DNA of 64,000 nt, from assembly GCA_019828595.1 (NCBI GenBank), contig JAHQRK010000010.1, forward strand, positions 1,798,001 through 1,862,000, given 5' to 3'. The notes under the pieces are model-generated. The model was not told the DNA's origin. It searched no databases and saw only the letters and a program-made list of their open reading frames with translations. The DNA is from Aphanomyces cochlioides (taxonomy: Eukaryota; Oomycota; Saprolegniomycetes; Saprolegniales; Verrucalvaceae). Within the stretch, counting starts at the first letter, position 1. Each line of letters opens with the position of its first letter. Below, piece after piece: positions 43,186 to 53,967 of the stretch. The position numbers were made by a program, and so were the translations under genes.

Positions 43186-44712
43186 TCAACAGTTGGTCGT
43201 TTCCAAGGCATTACTCGTGTCACGAGTTTTGCTGAGGTAATTTTGAATCGCATGATTCGTGTGTTTCGACATTGCCAAAACCAAGAGTTTCTCTCTCTCT
43301 GCAAACGATTGGAAATGGAGATATGGAACTGCCGTTGTGTCAAACATTGTAGACGTAACAATCGGAAGTGTTCCAGGAGCAGCAGGTCGATAGGCAGTTG
43401 TAAACCGATCAAAGATCGATGCCATCAATTTCATCAGTGGACCACAATTCTGTGGAACTTCTTCCATTTCGAAGTACATGACAAAAGCCATGCGGCTCTT
43501 CGTTGCATCTTCCGGCAATGGTGTGATCTCCATCCTATCGATCCAAATTAGCCTTCCCCATGGACTTCCCAGTTATATACCAGGAGCTCTTATTTTCAAC
43601 TGCGCCTCGATTCATCTGCGGCATCAACGCATCTTCTTGCACCGTCCGTTGGATAATGACATGACGATAAGGCTCAATAAAGCGCTTTCGAATTGAATTT
43701 GCACACGATCGACGGGGTGCATCTGCGTGCATGACGTAGACGGTTTGGTCATCAATTACTTCGACCGCCTGTGGTCGTCTTAGTACTGTAAAGCACAACG
43801 AAAGAATACCTGGGAAACACCTTCAGGGAGTTCTACCTTTGCTTTGCAGGCTTGTAGTTCCCAAGCAATTGTTCCCATGATATCAAATGGAGCCGCAAGT
43901 ACGATGTTGTTGACAAACTCAACAAGTCCAGAGCCTCCAGGCTGCGGTACGAAGTTGATTCGCAAGATGTACTTGGTGGTATCGAAGACGCCAGCTTTGA
44001 TGAAGGTAGACTGCATTCGATGTAGTTGGCGGTCTGCAATGGCATGAATAGCCGCCACACGGAGAGATTTTTGAGCTGCAAGGCGATAGCTCTGCCATTC
44101 TTCGGATTGCATGTCATTCTAAGGAATACATGAGTTCATGATGAAGAGAACGTTTACCATGGATAGACAAGGCCGATTGCGGCAAAAATTCTCCATTTGC
44201 ACGATGAACGTTGCCTGTTGGCGCACCAATTCTTTCAAACGTGCATTTTCTCGGAGTATTTTTTCCTTTTCAATTCGTTCAATCTTGGCAACGCGCTGCC
44301 ATTTAGACGGCGGGATTAATGTACGTTTGTGGCGGTATTCTAAATACGCTTTGAGGGCTTCCACTTGATGTCGCAGGAGAAATATCTCCTGTCTCTGTCG
44401 TACTTCAAAACGGCGCGGATCTTCTGTCGTACGTTGGCGTGGCGGAAATGCGGCAGCTGGCGCCGTAGCGTGATAGTCGGCTTGACCAGTCGAGAATGAC
44501 GAGGACAAGACACCATTTGTAGCGCGCGAGTCCTCGTCGACGCTACCGGTAGAATCATCTCGCAATATCTCATAAACATAAGCAAGATCTTCTCGGAACT
44601 GATGGTCATTCGCGCAGAGGAAGAGATGATCCTGGAGAACGCCGTCTCTGCTGATGCTAATGGGTTCCATTGCTTGCTCCATGATGGGAAATAAGCAGTC
44701 ATAAGAATTCAA
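43186..44712 (-). CDS. Coiled-coil/START-like protein, type C, intact
   Basis: Exons 44712-44158, 44118-43810, 43768-43581 and 43534-43186 (introns 39, 41 and 46 bp) give 466 residues. The first Met (44712) is used, but MEQAMEPIS at 44682 is also possible. The N-terminal motif is drifted (CANDHQFREDLAYVYEILRD). The coiled coil runs from RRFEVRQRQEIFLLRHQVEA through ENARLKELVRQQATFIVQME to CRNRPCLS, where the usual KKPRL is changed. START-like part: MQSEEWQSYRLAAQKSLRVA, AIADRQLHRMQSTFIKAGVF, IRKRFIEPYRHVIIQRTVQE and ALMPQMNRGAVENKSSW. Exon 4: MEITPLPEDATKSRMAFVMY and AEREKLLVLAMS. No inactivating change. It shares a near-identical block with the copy at 40314, probably by gene conversion. Confidence 0.85.
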
Positions 44713-45184
44713 CTGTTTAAAAATAGATTTAATTCTAATTTATTCGCTTAAAAATGAATTTAAAATGGTCTAATTCTTGACTCTTTCGTTCTTGCCCATC
44801 GATGGGTTCACAGCCCAACCTTCTGCCACGTCAAAGACTCTACACAGATGCGAATAGGAACCGTTGGGACGACATGTTGGATAAATGCTTACTTTCTCGT
44901 CATGGAGAGCAAATCATGTACAGCATGTGACCTGAAGTTTGAAAGACAGGTTTTCCCGACATGCCACGAGTACTTTCAGACTACCGGAAGAACATTTCTT
45001 GATTTGCCAAAGACTTGCAGAGAACCATTCGGACCAACACGGTAAATACTCAAGACGCAAATGGCGCTCAGATGCCCGATTCAAGAAAAGTAAGAAGAGT
45101 ACTCTTGGAGAATTAGTCCACAGCGTGTTGTCAAAGAGCGTTGACATACGATTGATGAATTATCTTTGAAAACGACAAGAAGAA
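44713..45184. other. Spacer without a supported gene
   Basis: Short frames only. It lies downstream of the intact GDSL gene and upstream of the type C gene; nothing recognisable. Confidence 0.35.
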
Positions 45185-46027
45185 TTAATACCACTTGCGA
45201 ATGAAGTCAACGAAACTGGCGCTGATGACTCGATGAAACGCGGCTGTCGGATGGGGTGTCGTGTCAAACGCAAGGTACTTGTCGGGATTTGCACACAGGT
45301 TGCCGCCGTTCAGGCAAGGGTCGAAGACACCATGCTCAAAGCCAAAGGCAAGAGGAGCAGCGAGCACAGTGGAGGCAAGTCCTGGGAATTCGTACAAGCC
45401 CAAATTTGCCTTGGGGTAACATTCCTTAAACTTGTAAGCCAGCTTGTGCAGTTGAAGGTTGTAATCCACGAGGAATGGAGTGGCTTGAAAAGGCTGAACA
45501 ATCGTAAGGATGTTCGATGCGCCTTCCTTCGCAAGCGCCTCCCACTGGTTGTAGATCGAAGTCGCAATGTCCGTTCCAGTCTTGTTGAGACGGAGTTTTG
45601 TGTTGATCTTGTCATCGTTGCCGCCAACAAGGATTGTGAAGAGAGTGCGGTCGCGATTGAATCCTCTAGTCTGCTTCAAGTAAGACGACACTTGTTCGGC
45701 CACACTGGGCGGCTTGAACGTTTTCGTAGCACTCAAATAATACACCGCTGGGATCTTGGAGCTGTCCGCCGTAGCTCCACCGACTGCACGATTGTCAAGG
45801 GTAAGATTGAGAGCAGCAGCAGTCAATTCAATGAAGGTTGGGCCATTGCTGAAGCGACCTTTGTAGTAAGGTGGAGGGGGGTAGAGTCCATTCGTGAGTA
45901 CAAAAGCGCCATTGCCATTGTCAGTCAGCGAATCACCAAAGCTGACAATCTTGCGAAAGTCGGCATAGTTTGCTGCCGACGTGAAAGCCATCGTAGCCAT
46001 GACAAATGTTTGAACGAAGGATGGCAT
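45185..46027 (-). CDS. Secreted GDSL/SGNH-type esterase-lipase
   Basis: 280 residues from ATG 46027. A hydrophobic N-terminus (FVQTFVMATMAFTSAA) looks like a secretion signal. The SGNH blocks are complete: Ser in VSFGDSLTDNGNG near residue 33, Gly in RFSNGPTF near 63, Asn in LVGGNDD near 141, and Asp and His in DTTPHPTA near the C-terminus. Possible N-glycosylation sites include LNLTLDN. Single exon, unlike its neighbours. Known members hydrolyse ester bonds of lipids or acetylated carbohydrates. The substrate here is unknown, but a secreted oomycete esterase acting on host or plant polymers is plausible. It lies between two coiled-coil/START-like genes, and the same gene order occurs at 38782-41793 with a dead esterase, so the pair was duplicated together. 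Confidence 0.9.
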   Translation of the reverse strand: MPSFVQTFVMATMAFTSAANYADFRKIVSFGDSLTDNGNGAFVLTNGLYPPPPYYKGRFSNGPTFIELTAAALNLTLDNRAVGGATADSSKIPAVYYLSATKTFKPPSVAEQVSSYLKQTRGFNRDRTLFTILVGGNDDKINTKLRLNKTGTDIATSIYNQWEALAKEGASNILTIVQPFQATPFLVDYNLQLHKLAYKFKECYPKANLGLYEFPGLASTVLAAPLAFGFEHGVFDPCLNGGNLCANPDKYLAFDTTPHPTAAFHRVISASFVDFIRKWY

Positions 46028-46717
46028 GCTTCAGATCGCTGGGGAGTGTGCGGTGCCAGAGATCTTTAGGAATGAACAGTTGGTGTGAACTGATTTAGAT
46101 TCGAGGTGGATATTGAAGACGAGTGACGATTCGAATGGATTTGAAACCTTCCATGCGAAAATTCGATGACCACTTGACGCCACGTTGAAAAGCTTCAATC
46201 TTTGAGAGCAAGGGGATTTTCGAAGGTCGAATCGTCATGACAGCAAGCAGAGCTGCAGGTCAGTCATACATATAGCATATAGACATCAGCCAGTCAACCA
46301 TTCTTCTATCGACAGTCTCAAGCATTCTAATGTGCTCATGTTGTGAAGACAATTGAAAAATGTTAATAATCCAAACTTATCGACATGATGTGCATTCAAG
46401 GAACAGTCACAAGTTCGAGACTTTGAAAGACTCGAAGATGTCATGGTAGGATCTGGATGAGTGTTATGTTTGCGATTGATTGACAGCTCTATTCGCGAGT
46501 TGGCGCTACCGCCTACGATTGTTTGGATTAACTCGAGCTAGACCATTGGCGTTTGCATAAACATTCTGCTTGCAGTCCTGGAATGCATGCATGCGTGCTG
46601 GAGCTACTTTACGTAGTAGCAACTACAGAAGTCATGCATTGAACGCATCATCTCGCATTATAAAATAGTTTGGACGGGAATACTTCTAAAACGAACGGTG
46701 GTGCATGGCGCAATGGG
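46028..46717. other. Promoter spacer of the GDSL gene
   Basis: No gene supported. The proximal 140 bp resemble 39639-39760 upstream of the dead copy. Short palindromic words such as TACGTAGTA (46610) are present, but I cannot assign a regulatory site. Confidence 0.4.
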
Positions 46718-48208
46718 TTATTGCCTAGTTGCTTGCAAGGCATCGCATGTGTCAAGTGTATCCCTGAGATACTTTTGGATCGCAGTATTGACTGAGTTAG
46801 CCATGGCGGAAATCATGAGCTTCTCGCGTTCTGCGAACGATTGCACATGGAGGTATGGAATCGTCGTCGTGTCAATGTCAGTAAATATAGCAGGTGGAAA
46901 GGTTCCAGGGATGGTGGGTCGATGTGCAATGGTGAACCTCTCGACAATAGACTCCATCATTTCCATGACGGGGTCACTTTTGTTTGGGAGTTCGCCCAAC
47001 TCGAGATACAAAACCATGGTTAAACGACATTTTGTTGGATCTTCTGGCAATGGCGTAAACTCCATCCTATGTAACCAAATGAGTTTTTAACATAAATGCT
47101 GTTCGTCTTTACCAGACGCTTTTATTTTCGACAGCACCTCGATTCATGTGCGGCATCAGAGCGTCTTCCTGCACTGTCCGCTGAACAATAACATGCCGAT
47201 CGCCCTCAATATAGCGCTTTCGTATTGTATTGCAATATGAACGACGGTACGCATCTGTTTGCATGATGTAGATAGTCTTATCATCAATGACCTCTGCCAC
47301 CTTTACAAGCTTAACACAGATCAAGTGGATGGACAAGTACCTGGCTCACACCCTCTGGGAGTTCTACTGGCGTCTTTGTCGCGAGTACATGCCAAGTAGC
47401 CGTTGCGATTGTATCAAATGGTGCAGCGAGTACGATATTGTTGGCAAACTCGAAGCGTCCAGAGTCACCAGGTTGAGGAACAATTTCGGCTCGCAATATG
47501 AATTTGGTGGCGTCAAAAACGCCGGCTTTGATGAATGTAGACTGCATTCGACGAAGTTGCCGGTCAGCAATGGCATGAATAGCCGCCACACGAAGTGATT
47601 GTTGAGCCGCAAGACGGTAGCTTTGCCATTCTTCCGATTGCATGTCGTACTGAGGGAAATATATGAGCTTTCAAAAGGTCCAGCATGTTTACCGTTGATA
47701 GACGAGGCCGTTTGCGACAGAACTTTTCCATGTGTTCGATGAAAGTCGCTTGTTGATGCACAACTTCTTTCAAGCGCTCGTTTTCTCGAATAGCCTTTTC
47801 TTTTTCGATGCTTTCAGTCTTCGCAATATTTTCCCATTTGGAAGGTGGCGCCAATTCCCGTTTGCCGTGGGATTTCAACTGTGACTTGAGGACTTCGACT
47901 TGATGCCGCAGGAGAAATATCTCCTGTCTTTGTCGTACTTCAAAGCGGCGAGGTTCCTTCGTCTTCTCTCGGCGCGGTGGCAATGTAGCTGACGTTGTCG
48001 TAGAGTGATTGTGGTCAGGACTTGCTGAGGACGGAGGAATTAAAACGGCGTTTGTTGCGATTGAGTCCTCGTCAACGCTACTGGAAGGATCATCTAGTAG
48101 GAGATCACACACGTTGGCGAGGTCGTCTTGGAGCTGGTCGTCATTGGCGATGAGGAATTGAAGGTCGTGGAGAAGGTCCACATCGTTGTCGCTGCTGGTC
48201 ATTTCCAT
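46718..48208 (-). CDS. Coiled-coil/START-like protein, type C, intact
   Basis: Exons 48208-47693, 47649-47341, 47300-47113 and 47066-46718 (introns 43, 40 and 46 bp) give 453 residues. It is the cleanest type C member: MEMTSSDNDVDLLHDLQFLI, ANDDQLQDDLANVCDLLLDD, a Ser/Pro-rich linker, RRFEVRQRQEIFLLRHQVEV, HQQATFIEHMEKFCRKRPRL, MQSEEWQSYRLAAQQSLRVA, IADRQLRRMQSTFIKAGVFD, IRKRYIEGDRHVIVQRTVQE and ALMPHMNRGAVENKSVW. Exon 4 has MEFTPLPEDPTKCRLTMVLY, ERFTIAHRPTIPGTFPPA and AEREKLMISAMANSVNTAI. The regular Leu spacing after RQRQE supports a dimerising coiled coil. It serves as the reference for reading lesions in the two other type C loci. Biological role unknown. Confidence 0.87.
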
Positions 48209-48656
48209 GCTTTTTCAACTGGCGTTTCTGTAACACTTCCATAGCAAAACATTTAAAATACTGAAAAGTATTTAAAATGTTTTAAAAACATTTTGCATAG
48301 AAATGAGAATCTTGATTCGCACTGATTTGTCGTGATGACTTGACAAAGGCGATGTGTTATCACCCGACAGCTGAGGCAGATCGACAGACAAGTGCGCAAC
48401 AAGCAACACGTGATGTGGTTCTTCGGCTTGATTCGCTTTTTTTACACAAAACCGCCACAATCTTGCGACTTGTCCTCCCCCCGTCAACCGAAGGATTCCC
48501 CCCGATTGCGCTTGAGAGGATTTGTCCATCAGAACAAGGGAACGCGAAAGTCACGGAGAAGAAGAGCATGAAAAATATTCGTCAAACAGATTGGAGCTCC
48601 TTGGGTCTCCGTGTGGGTCATGTGGGACTGAGGGGGAGTTGGGGACTTTGGCTCAG
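48209..48656. other. Spacer between divergent and type C copies
   Basis: Contains the word TTTAAAATACTGAAAAGTAT repeated with inversion around 48250-48290 (AAACATTTTAAATACTT-type symmetry). No gene supported; frames in 48340-48600 look incidental. Confidence 0.4.
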
Positions 48657-49694
48657 TCAAGCCTCGAGTGAGAGACCACAATGTCCAACAGCTTTTTCAA
48701 GAGCAGCCATAAAGTTTTGCGTTCGAAGTTTGAGGTTCTTCCACGTCAGGGACTGCTCTTGCCGCCAAGTTGGAGTCGTGGAAGCTCCATCTTGGATCGA
48801 AATGCGATCCATCAATACTTGCATCACATCTTCGCTCTCATCCAAATCGTGGACGGCAAACGATACACAAGTTTGCAGTGAATCCATAGCGAATGGCTCT
48901 ATCACCAGCCTAAGTTGTGTCAAGTTCATTTTGGAGAAGCATTAGCAGTACCAACTCAAGTGGCGAAGATGTGTTTCCCCCGAGGAGTCGTCGATCAATC
49001 CCGACGCTATAACTTCTCTCGACATGTCGAGGAAACGTTTGCACGCAAACAGCCTGGAAGACGATGCCTCCCTCTCGGCTTGGATGTAAGATGTGCTCGG
49101 GTCAAGATGATTCCTTGCCTAGACGCTGCGGTTACCATCAAGTGAGACGACAACGCCGTACTTTGACCAAGCATTCTGGCCATAGAGGACGGGATAAGTC
49201 ACGAAAGAGCGTCCAAGCCGCCGCTCCGACGAAGCGAAAAGGGGCGGACAACACTGTTTTGTTCACTTGGTGCATGGTTGGAGATACGGCAAATAAAGAG
49301 TAATGGGTTGCAAACAGGCGATTAATAGCCATATTCATGTCTTCCTGAGTTCGCAAGCTCTAGATCGACCTCATTTTCGACAGATGAGATGCAATAAGCT
49401 ACCTGCTGCGTGCTTCGTGAGCGCTTTCGACTGAGTAGCTGGCTTTCCACGTCGTCGTCTTCACTTTGATCTCGAATTTCGTCAACTTTTTGGCCGTCCG
49501 AGGTGCTAATTCTTCGATGACTCTTGCGTCGAAGGCGAGCAACATGCGAGCGCAAAGCCTGCAAAATCGCTTTTCATATCATCGATGGACGGACCACACA
49601 CGTGAATTTTCCTCTTTGCTGGTCTTGCAATCGTCGTTTCAGCGAGGAATTCGCATGCCAAGGCTTCCAAGAACACATCAGGCGACGTCTGCAT
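48657..49694 (-). CDS. Short divergent coiled-coil/START-like family member, five exons
   Basis: Not obvious from open frames. Splicing 49694-49602, 49558-49403, 49359-49162, 49118-48952 and 48909-48657 (introns 43, 43, 43, 43 and 42 bp, all GT-AG) gives a continuous 288-residue protein. The last three junctions match the phases of the family introns. ATG 49694 starts MQTSPDVFLEALACEFLAE. A basic stretch RPAKRKIH joins ALRSHVARLRRKSHRRIS, reminiscent of the RQREE..LR..V..L segment but much shorter, and the KKPRL motif is absent. START-like parts: VLSAPFRFVGAAAWTLFRDL, then LDPSTSYIQ, LDMSREVIA and HLSW at the exon 3 end, then RLVIEPFAMDSLQTCV and LKLRTQNFMAALEKAV. Much of the first half of exon 2, including HAIADRQ, is gone. 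It could be a miniaturised functional paralogue or an ageing one with its frame preserved by chance. Confidence 0.6.
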
Positions 49695-50537
49695 GCTGTC
49701 GGCTGACAATTTCTTATAGCCCACGCATGAAACCCCCCGGAATCCTTCGATATTTCCCACTGATTTCCCTCAAGCCGTTCGTCGCCATCAGAGTCAAATT
49801 TATTGAACTCCCATTGTCAAGTTACCCAAGCGAGTTCAAGAATTCCAGCGAAACTCCACCAGCGACAAGGCAACGACTGCATCAAGATCTTTGAATCCCA
49901 CCTAGATACAGTACTGCGAGGCTGCGCAGCCCATGCCAAGTGGCCTGAGAGACAAGGGTCAATGACGAAAATTCTTCCAATCCAGTAAAGAAATTCACTC
50001 GAGCTTTGTGGCGTTGTGAAAGTTTGTGAATGACGTGTCTCGACTTCAGCCCAACCCCTACTTAGGTCCCAACTCAGCTCATCTCAAACTTTTCATCGTC
50101 CGAATTCCATCACAACGATGGATTTCAATGCTTTCTCCCCAGCAAGTCAAAGCCAGCGCAATCGCAGTGTCCTTACGATCCAAGCAATGTGCTTTGACTG
50201 AACTTTGTCGAGTTTTGCATCAACACCTATTCTATCATTCCGACATTGAAAGGATATCCGAGGCACGACATGGTACAACTGGTTGGAGTTCCACCCTCCA
50301 ACTCTCTCAACGACGCCCTTGACGCGTAGGTTTCACTCGGAATTGATGGCCATCTTGCGTACATTTCATAGATTTAAGCTCTGGAATATGAATTGCTGTG
50401 TATGTATATTCGATGAACTTCACATGCTGCCATGGCACTTCGCCGATTTCGCCAATTGGCACGTTGTATAGCAAACATTACCATCGCACTTAGGGGTCGT
50501 CAACATGCATTGTGGTTTCATTTTTGGATGTGCCACG
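49695..50537. other. Spacer, shared upstream region of two divergent genes
   Basis: The minus-strand gene (from 49694) and plus-strand gene (from 50538) diverge from this 840-bp stretch. A plus-strand frame at 50026-50322 (98 residues) has no recognised domain. No other structure seen. Confidence 0.35.
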
Positions 50538-52009
50538 ATGGCAGAGAACGAGTCGTTGGATGTTCTGAACGATCTGTCGTTCCTCTTAGCGCAAGATGAC
50601 TCGCTCAACGACGAGCTGACCATTCTATGTGAAATCCTAGAAGATTCCGAAGACAGCGACAATGCGTCCAACAAGGACGTTGCCTTGCCGACAGAGGCTG
50701 CTACGACATCGCCATCGCTGAAAGCACCGGAGAAACCAAACAAACAGGAGAAAATAGGCGCCGGCCGCACGAAGTATGAAGCCCGACAGAGAGAGGAAAT
50801 GCTCCTCCTACGCCAACAAGTCGACCAGCTAAAGAGGCAATTATACGCTCGACTAGCTACAGCCAAGCGACCGATGGAGATGTCGATTTGGGAACGAGCG
50901 GCAAAGATTGAACGACTGGAGAAGAATCGGTCGCTCCACGAGAATGAGCAGCTTAAAGAAGCTGTCAATCAACAGGCGACGTTCATCGAACAAATGGAGA
51001 AATTCTGCCGCAAGGAGCCGCGTCTTCCTACGGTTCAAACCATCCATGGAGGATTCATCTCAAGGTTGTGTAGGCTGCTATCCACTCTGAAGCTTGGCAG
51101 GACTACCGTCTCGCAGCACAGGAATCGCTTCGTGTTGCAGCCATTCATGCCATCGCCGATCGACAATATCGTCGCATGCAAAATGCATTCATCCAAGCTG
51201 GCATCTTTGGCCGCACGAGTAATTTTCACCGCGCCAGAGTCATTCCCAAAGAGGAGGGCAAATCATGCATTTTTGAACTTGTCAATCTTATGACACTCCA
51301 CGCTCCTTTCCGCGTCGTGAGCGATTCTATGTGGAAAGTTTTCAACGGCGAGCGAGCTCCTAGATGGCCAGAAGGAGTCGTCGAGGTAAATACCTGTTAT
51401 TAGTTTGCTGGTGCCAGCTAAACGATTGTAGAATGTCGATGTTATTGATGGAAACACAGTCTATAGCAGACTCGCACACAGCACACCCGATGGAACGACG
51501 TCGCACGCCAACAATATTCGCAAACGATATATTGAAACGAATCGAGAGCTCGTTGTGTCACGCACCGTCCTGGAAGACGCCCTCGTGCCGCACATGTCCA
51601 AGGGTGCGATTGAAAACAAATGGAGCTGGTACGCCCTTTGCCAGCAGTGCTGTTGGGAGACTCACACGAGCAAATTAGGCTCGAAGTGGTTCCATTGCAA
51701 TCCAATCCAACGTCGCATTGCTTCATGACATTCATGACTCAAATTGTCGTTGATGCTGTTCCTGGTGCCGTCGTCACGACAGCCGAAGAGCTTGCAACTT
51801 TGGAAGCCATGATGCAGCATGTATCGCTCCTCAAATCGACTCAAATGGTCGACGCAGGATGGTTCAACATGGAAGGAATACACATCGACAACATGGACAT
51901 TCCATACCCCAAGCTCCGGAGCCTAGTCGAGCGCGGCTCGCTCTTCATGAAGACACTCGAGGCGACAGTCAACGAGACGATCCGATGGCATCGACAGATG
52001 CGGGCCTAA
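50538..52009 (+). CDS. Coiled-coil/START-like protein, singleton type, intact
   Basis: Exons 50538-51032, 51074-51385, 51432-51628 and 51679-52009 (introns 41, 46 and 50 bp) give 444 residues. ATG 50538 (MAENESLDVLNDLSFLLAQD) is preferred over the in-frame ATG 50505 because it matches the family start. Coiled coil: YEARQREEMLLLRQQVDQLK, MSIWERAAKIERLEKNRSLH, NQQATFIEQMEKFCRKEPRL. Then IHSEAWQDYRLAAQESLRVA, IADRQYRRMQNAFIQAGIFG and a long FELVNLMTLHAPFRVV. Exon 3: NNIRKRYIETNRELVVSRTV and ALVPHMSKGAIENKWSW. Exon 4 ends LRSLVERGSLFMKTLEATVN. Intron 1 begins GTTCAA, a rarer donor. It combines a type C-like coiled coil with a type A-like exon 3 and C-terminus (FVERGRRF in type A), so it may be close to the ancestral form. 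Confidence 0.85.
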
Positions 52010-52075
52010 GTTAATTGTAATCTTTTTGTTGCCACGTAATAGACTTGTTCGACAGCGCCAAGACGACCGCTGCAC

Positions 52076-53465
52076 TTATCTAGATGATTTTATCCTTTGA
52101 AACTCAAACACGACACTGTCGATGACGTTCTTGAGCGCTAGTTCCAATTGCTTGTCACGTTCGACAAAGGATTTCTTGGCGAATGACAACGTCGCTTCAA
52201 TCTTCTCCTTGACAGCTCCTCCTGGAAAGGTTCCTGGAATTTCAGGACGTTCATTGAAATTGTATTTTTCATTGATGAGCTGGTTTGTCCTCACATGCTC
52301 CGCAAATGTAGATTGTCTGTCCTTGTGAATCGGAGTCGGCTTCACCTGGTGCACAAAGGAGATCTGGCACATGGCTGGGTCTGCACTTGGTTTGACCAGA
52401 AGCCTAAGCCGGAAATTATCTCTTTATTCTTTGATACCGTGTATTACCAGCCCCATTGATCATGTACAGTGCCTTGTGTCATGTGTGGCATGAGCTCATC
52501 TTCCAGGACAGATCGCCAGACGCAAACTTCACGGTCGGCTTCGACGTAGTATTTGTAAATCATGTTGGCATAAGCAGCGGAAGTCTTGTCAACATTGCGA
52601 TAAGCTCGATAGACTGTGTATGGATCTATAATCTCGAGAGACTACAGTGATTAGACAGAGATAGTAAGATATGAGACTTACTTCTTCAGCGCCTTCGGGC
52701 AATGTCATGGGATGCTCACCATTGAATACTCCCCAAACGGCAGCACCTATTAAGCGGAACGGCGCGGCCAAAGGCACATGATAAACTCGTTCAAAAAGAA
52801 GGCTTCCACTTGGTTGGTGCATCAATTCCTCGCGAATGACTTCCTCTGAGTGTTCGAATAGACCAGATTTGATGAATACTGTGTCTAGCTGAGCATACTG
52901 TCGATCCGCGATGGCATGGATTGCAGCGGAGCGTAGAGATGCCTGTGCTGCCAATTTGTACGCCTTCCATTCTTCCGAGCGGGAATTTAACTAAAGCAGC
53001 AAATTAAACTCAGCACGATACGTGGATCAATCGTACTGATAATCGTGGTCTTTTTCGCAAGGCACGTGTCATTTCCTCGATGAAAGTCGTGTTCTCCTCA
53101 ACATGGGCTCTCAGTTGCTCGTTCTCACACAGCGCTTTACTCTTGGCATAGAGTTGATCCCGGGCCGCGCGTTCCCACAAGGACATATCTGGAGTTGCAG
53201 TCACTGCCTGCCTGGCTTCAAGTAGTTGGTCTTTGAGAATATCTACTTGTCGTCGTAGCTCTAAGATTTCACGCTTTTGACGCTGGTATTGTGAACTGTG
53301 CGTTGCTTTCAAACGTGCCGTTGTTGGCTTGGCGGAAGTTGTCAATTGATCTTCGTCGTTTGAGTCTAGAAGATCGCATACGTACGCAAGGTCTTCTCGC
53401 AGTTTGTCGTCCGTCGCAAAGAGAAAATGGACGTCTTGTACGATTTGCTCGTCACCTCTTTCCAT
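52076..53465 (-). CDS. Coiled-coil/START-like protein, type E, intact
   Basis: Exons 53465-53037, 52990-52682, 52641-52448 and 52403-52076 (introns 46, 40 and 44 bp) give 419 residues. N-terminus MERGDEQIVQDVHFLFATDD, then KLREDLAYVCDLLDSNDEDQ and a short linker. The coiled coil is YQRQKREILELRRQVDILKD, MSLWERAARDQLYAKSKALC, VEENTTFIEEMTRALRKRPR. START-like part: SRSEEWKAYKLAAQASLRSA, AIADRQYAQLDTVFIKSGLF and ERVYHVPLAAPFRLIGAAVW. Exon 3: NMIYKYYVEADREVCVWRSV and ELMPHMTQGTVHDQWGW. Exon 4 has the type E motif PEIPGTFPGGAVKEKIEATL and ERDKQLELALKNVID. It is tail to tail with the plus-strand gene ending at 52009, with 66 bp between stops. Confidence 0.86.
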
Positions 53466-53967
53466 CCTTCCAGTGGGTTTGCAGTGGGTTTAACATAATA
53501 TGTTAAACCCCAAACCCCCCTATAAGACACCTGTACAGCTGTAAATGCCAAGGAGTTTGTCAACAAACCAATGAATTGCATGCTTACCTCGTTGCGGCGT
53601 GGTCTTCTTTGTACTTTTCCGCGGCCTCTTGCTTTACATCAGCACGTGACAAGAGAGTGAGCAAGAAGCTGCGGAAATATCAAAAGACAGTATCACGTGT
53701 TCCACGAAGTGTGCCATAATATGGCAGGTCTGTATGATTTTCAGCCTAAATCTTACCCAACGACGAGCGATCCTGCCTTGGGTTGTTTGGATGGCCTTAG
53801 GTTTTAGAAGTCTAGCACGACGTCGCTTACGATATGCTTGGCTTGATCACGAGCCCAAATGGATTTAAAGGCACTGACACGAAGACATATCTTCTTCCTT
53901 TGTCAGTCGATTTTTTGTTTTATCGAAAAATAAACCCGTCGCTCTTTTTTATACTTCTGCAAGAGCT
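53466..53967. other. Spacer without a supported gene
   Basis: Includes a short symmetrical run GGGTTTAACATAATATGTTAAACCC at about 53486-53511 (an AT-centred palindrome) in the 5' flank of the type E gene. Otherwise nothing recognised. Confidence 0.4.

Noticed and set aside
45233..46069. 278-residue plus-strand frame
   Set aside because: It lies exactly antisense to the GDSL esterase, which has a signal peptide and all catalytic blocks; the plus frame has no recognisable domain.
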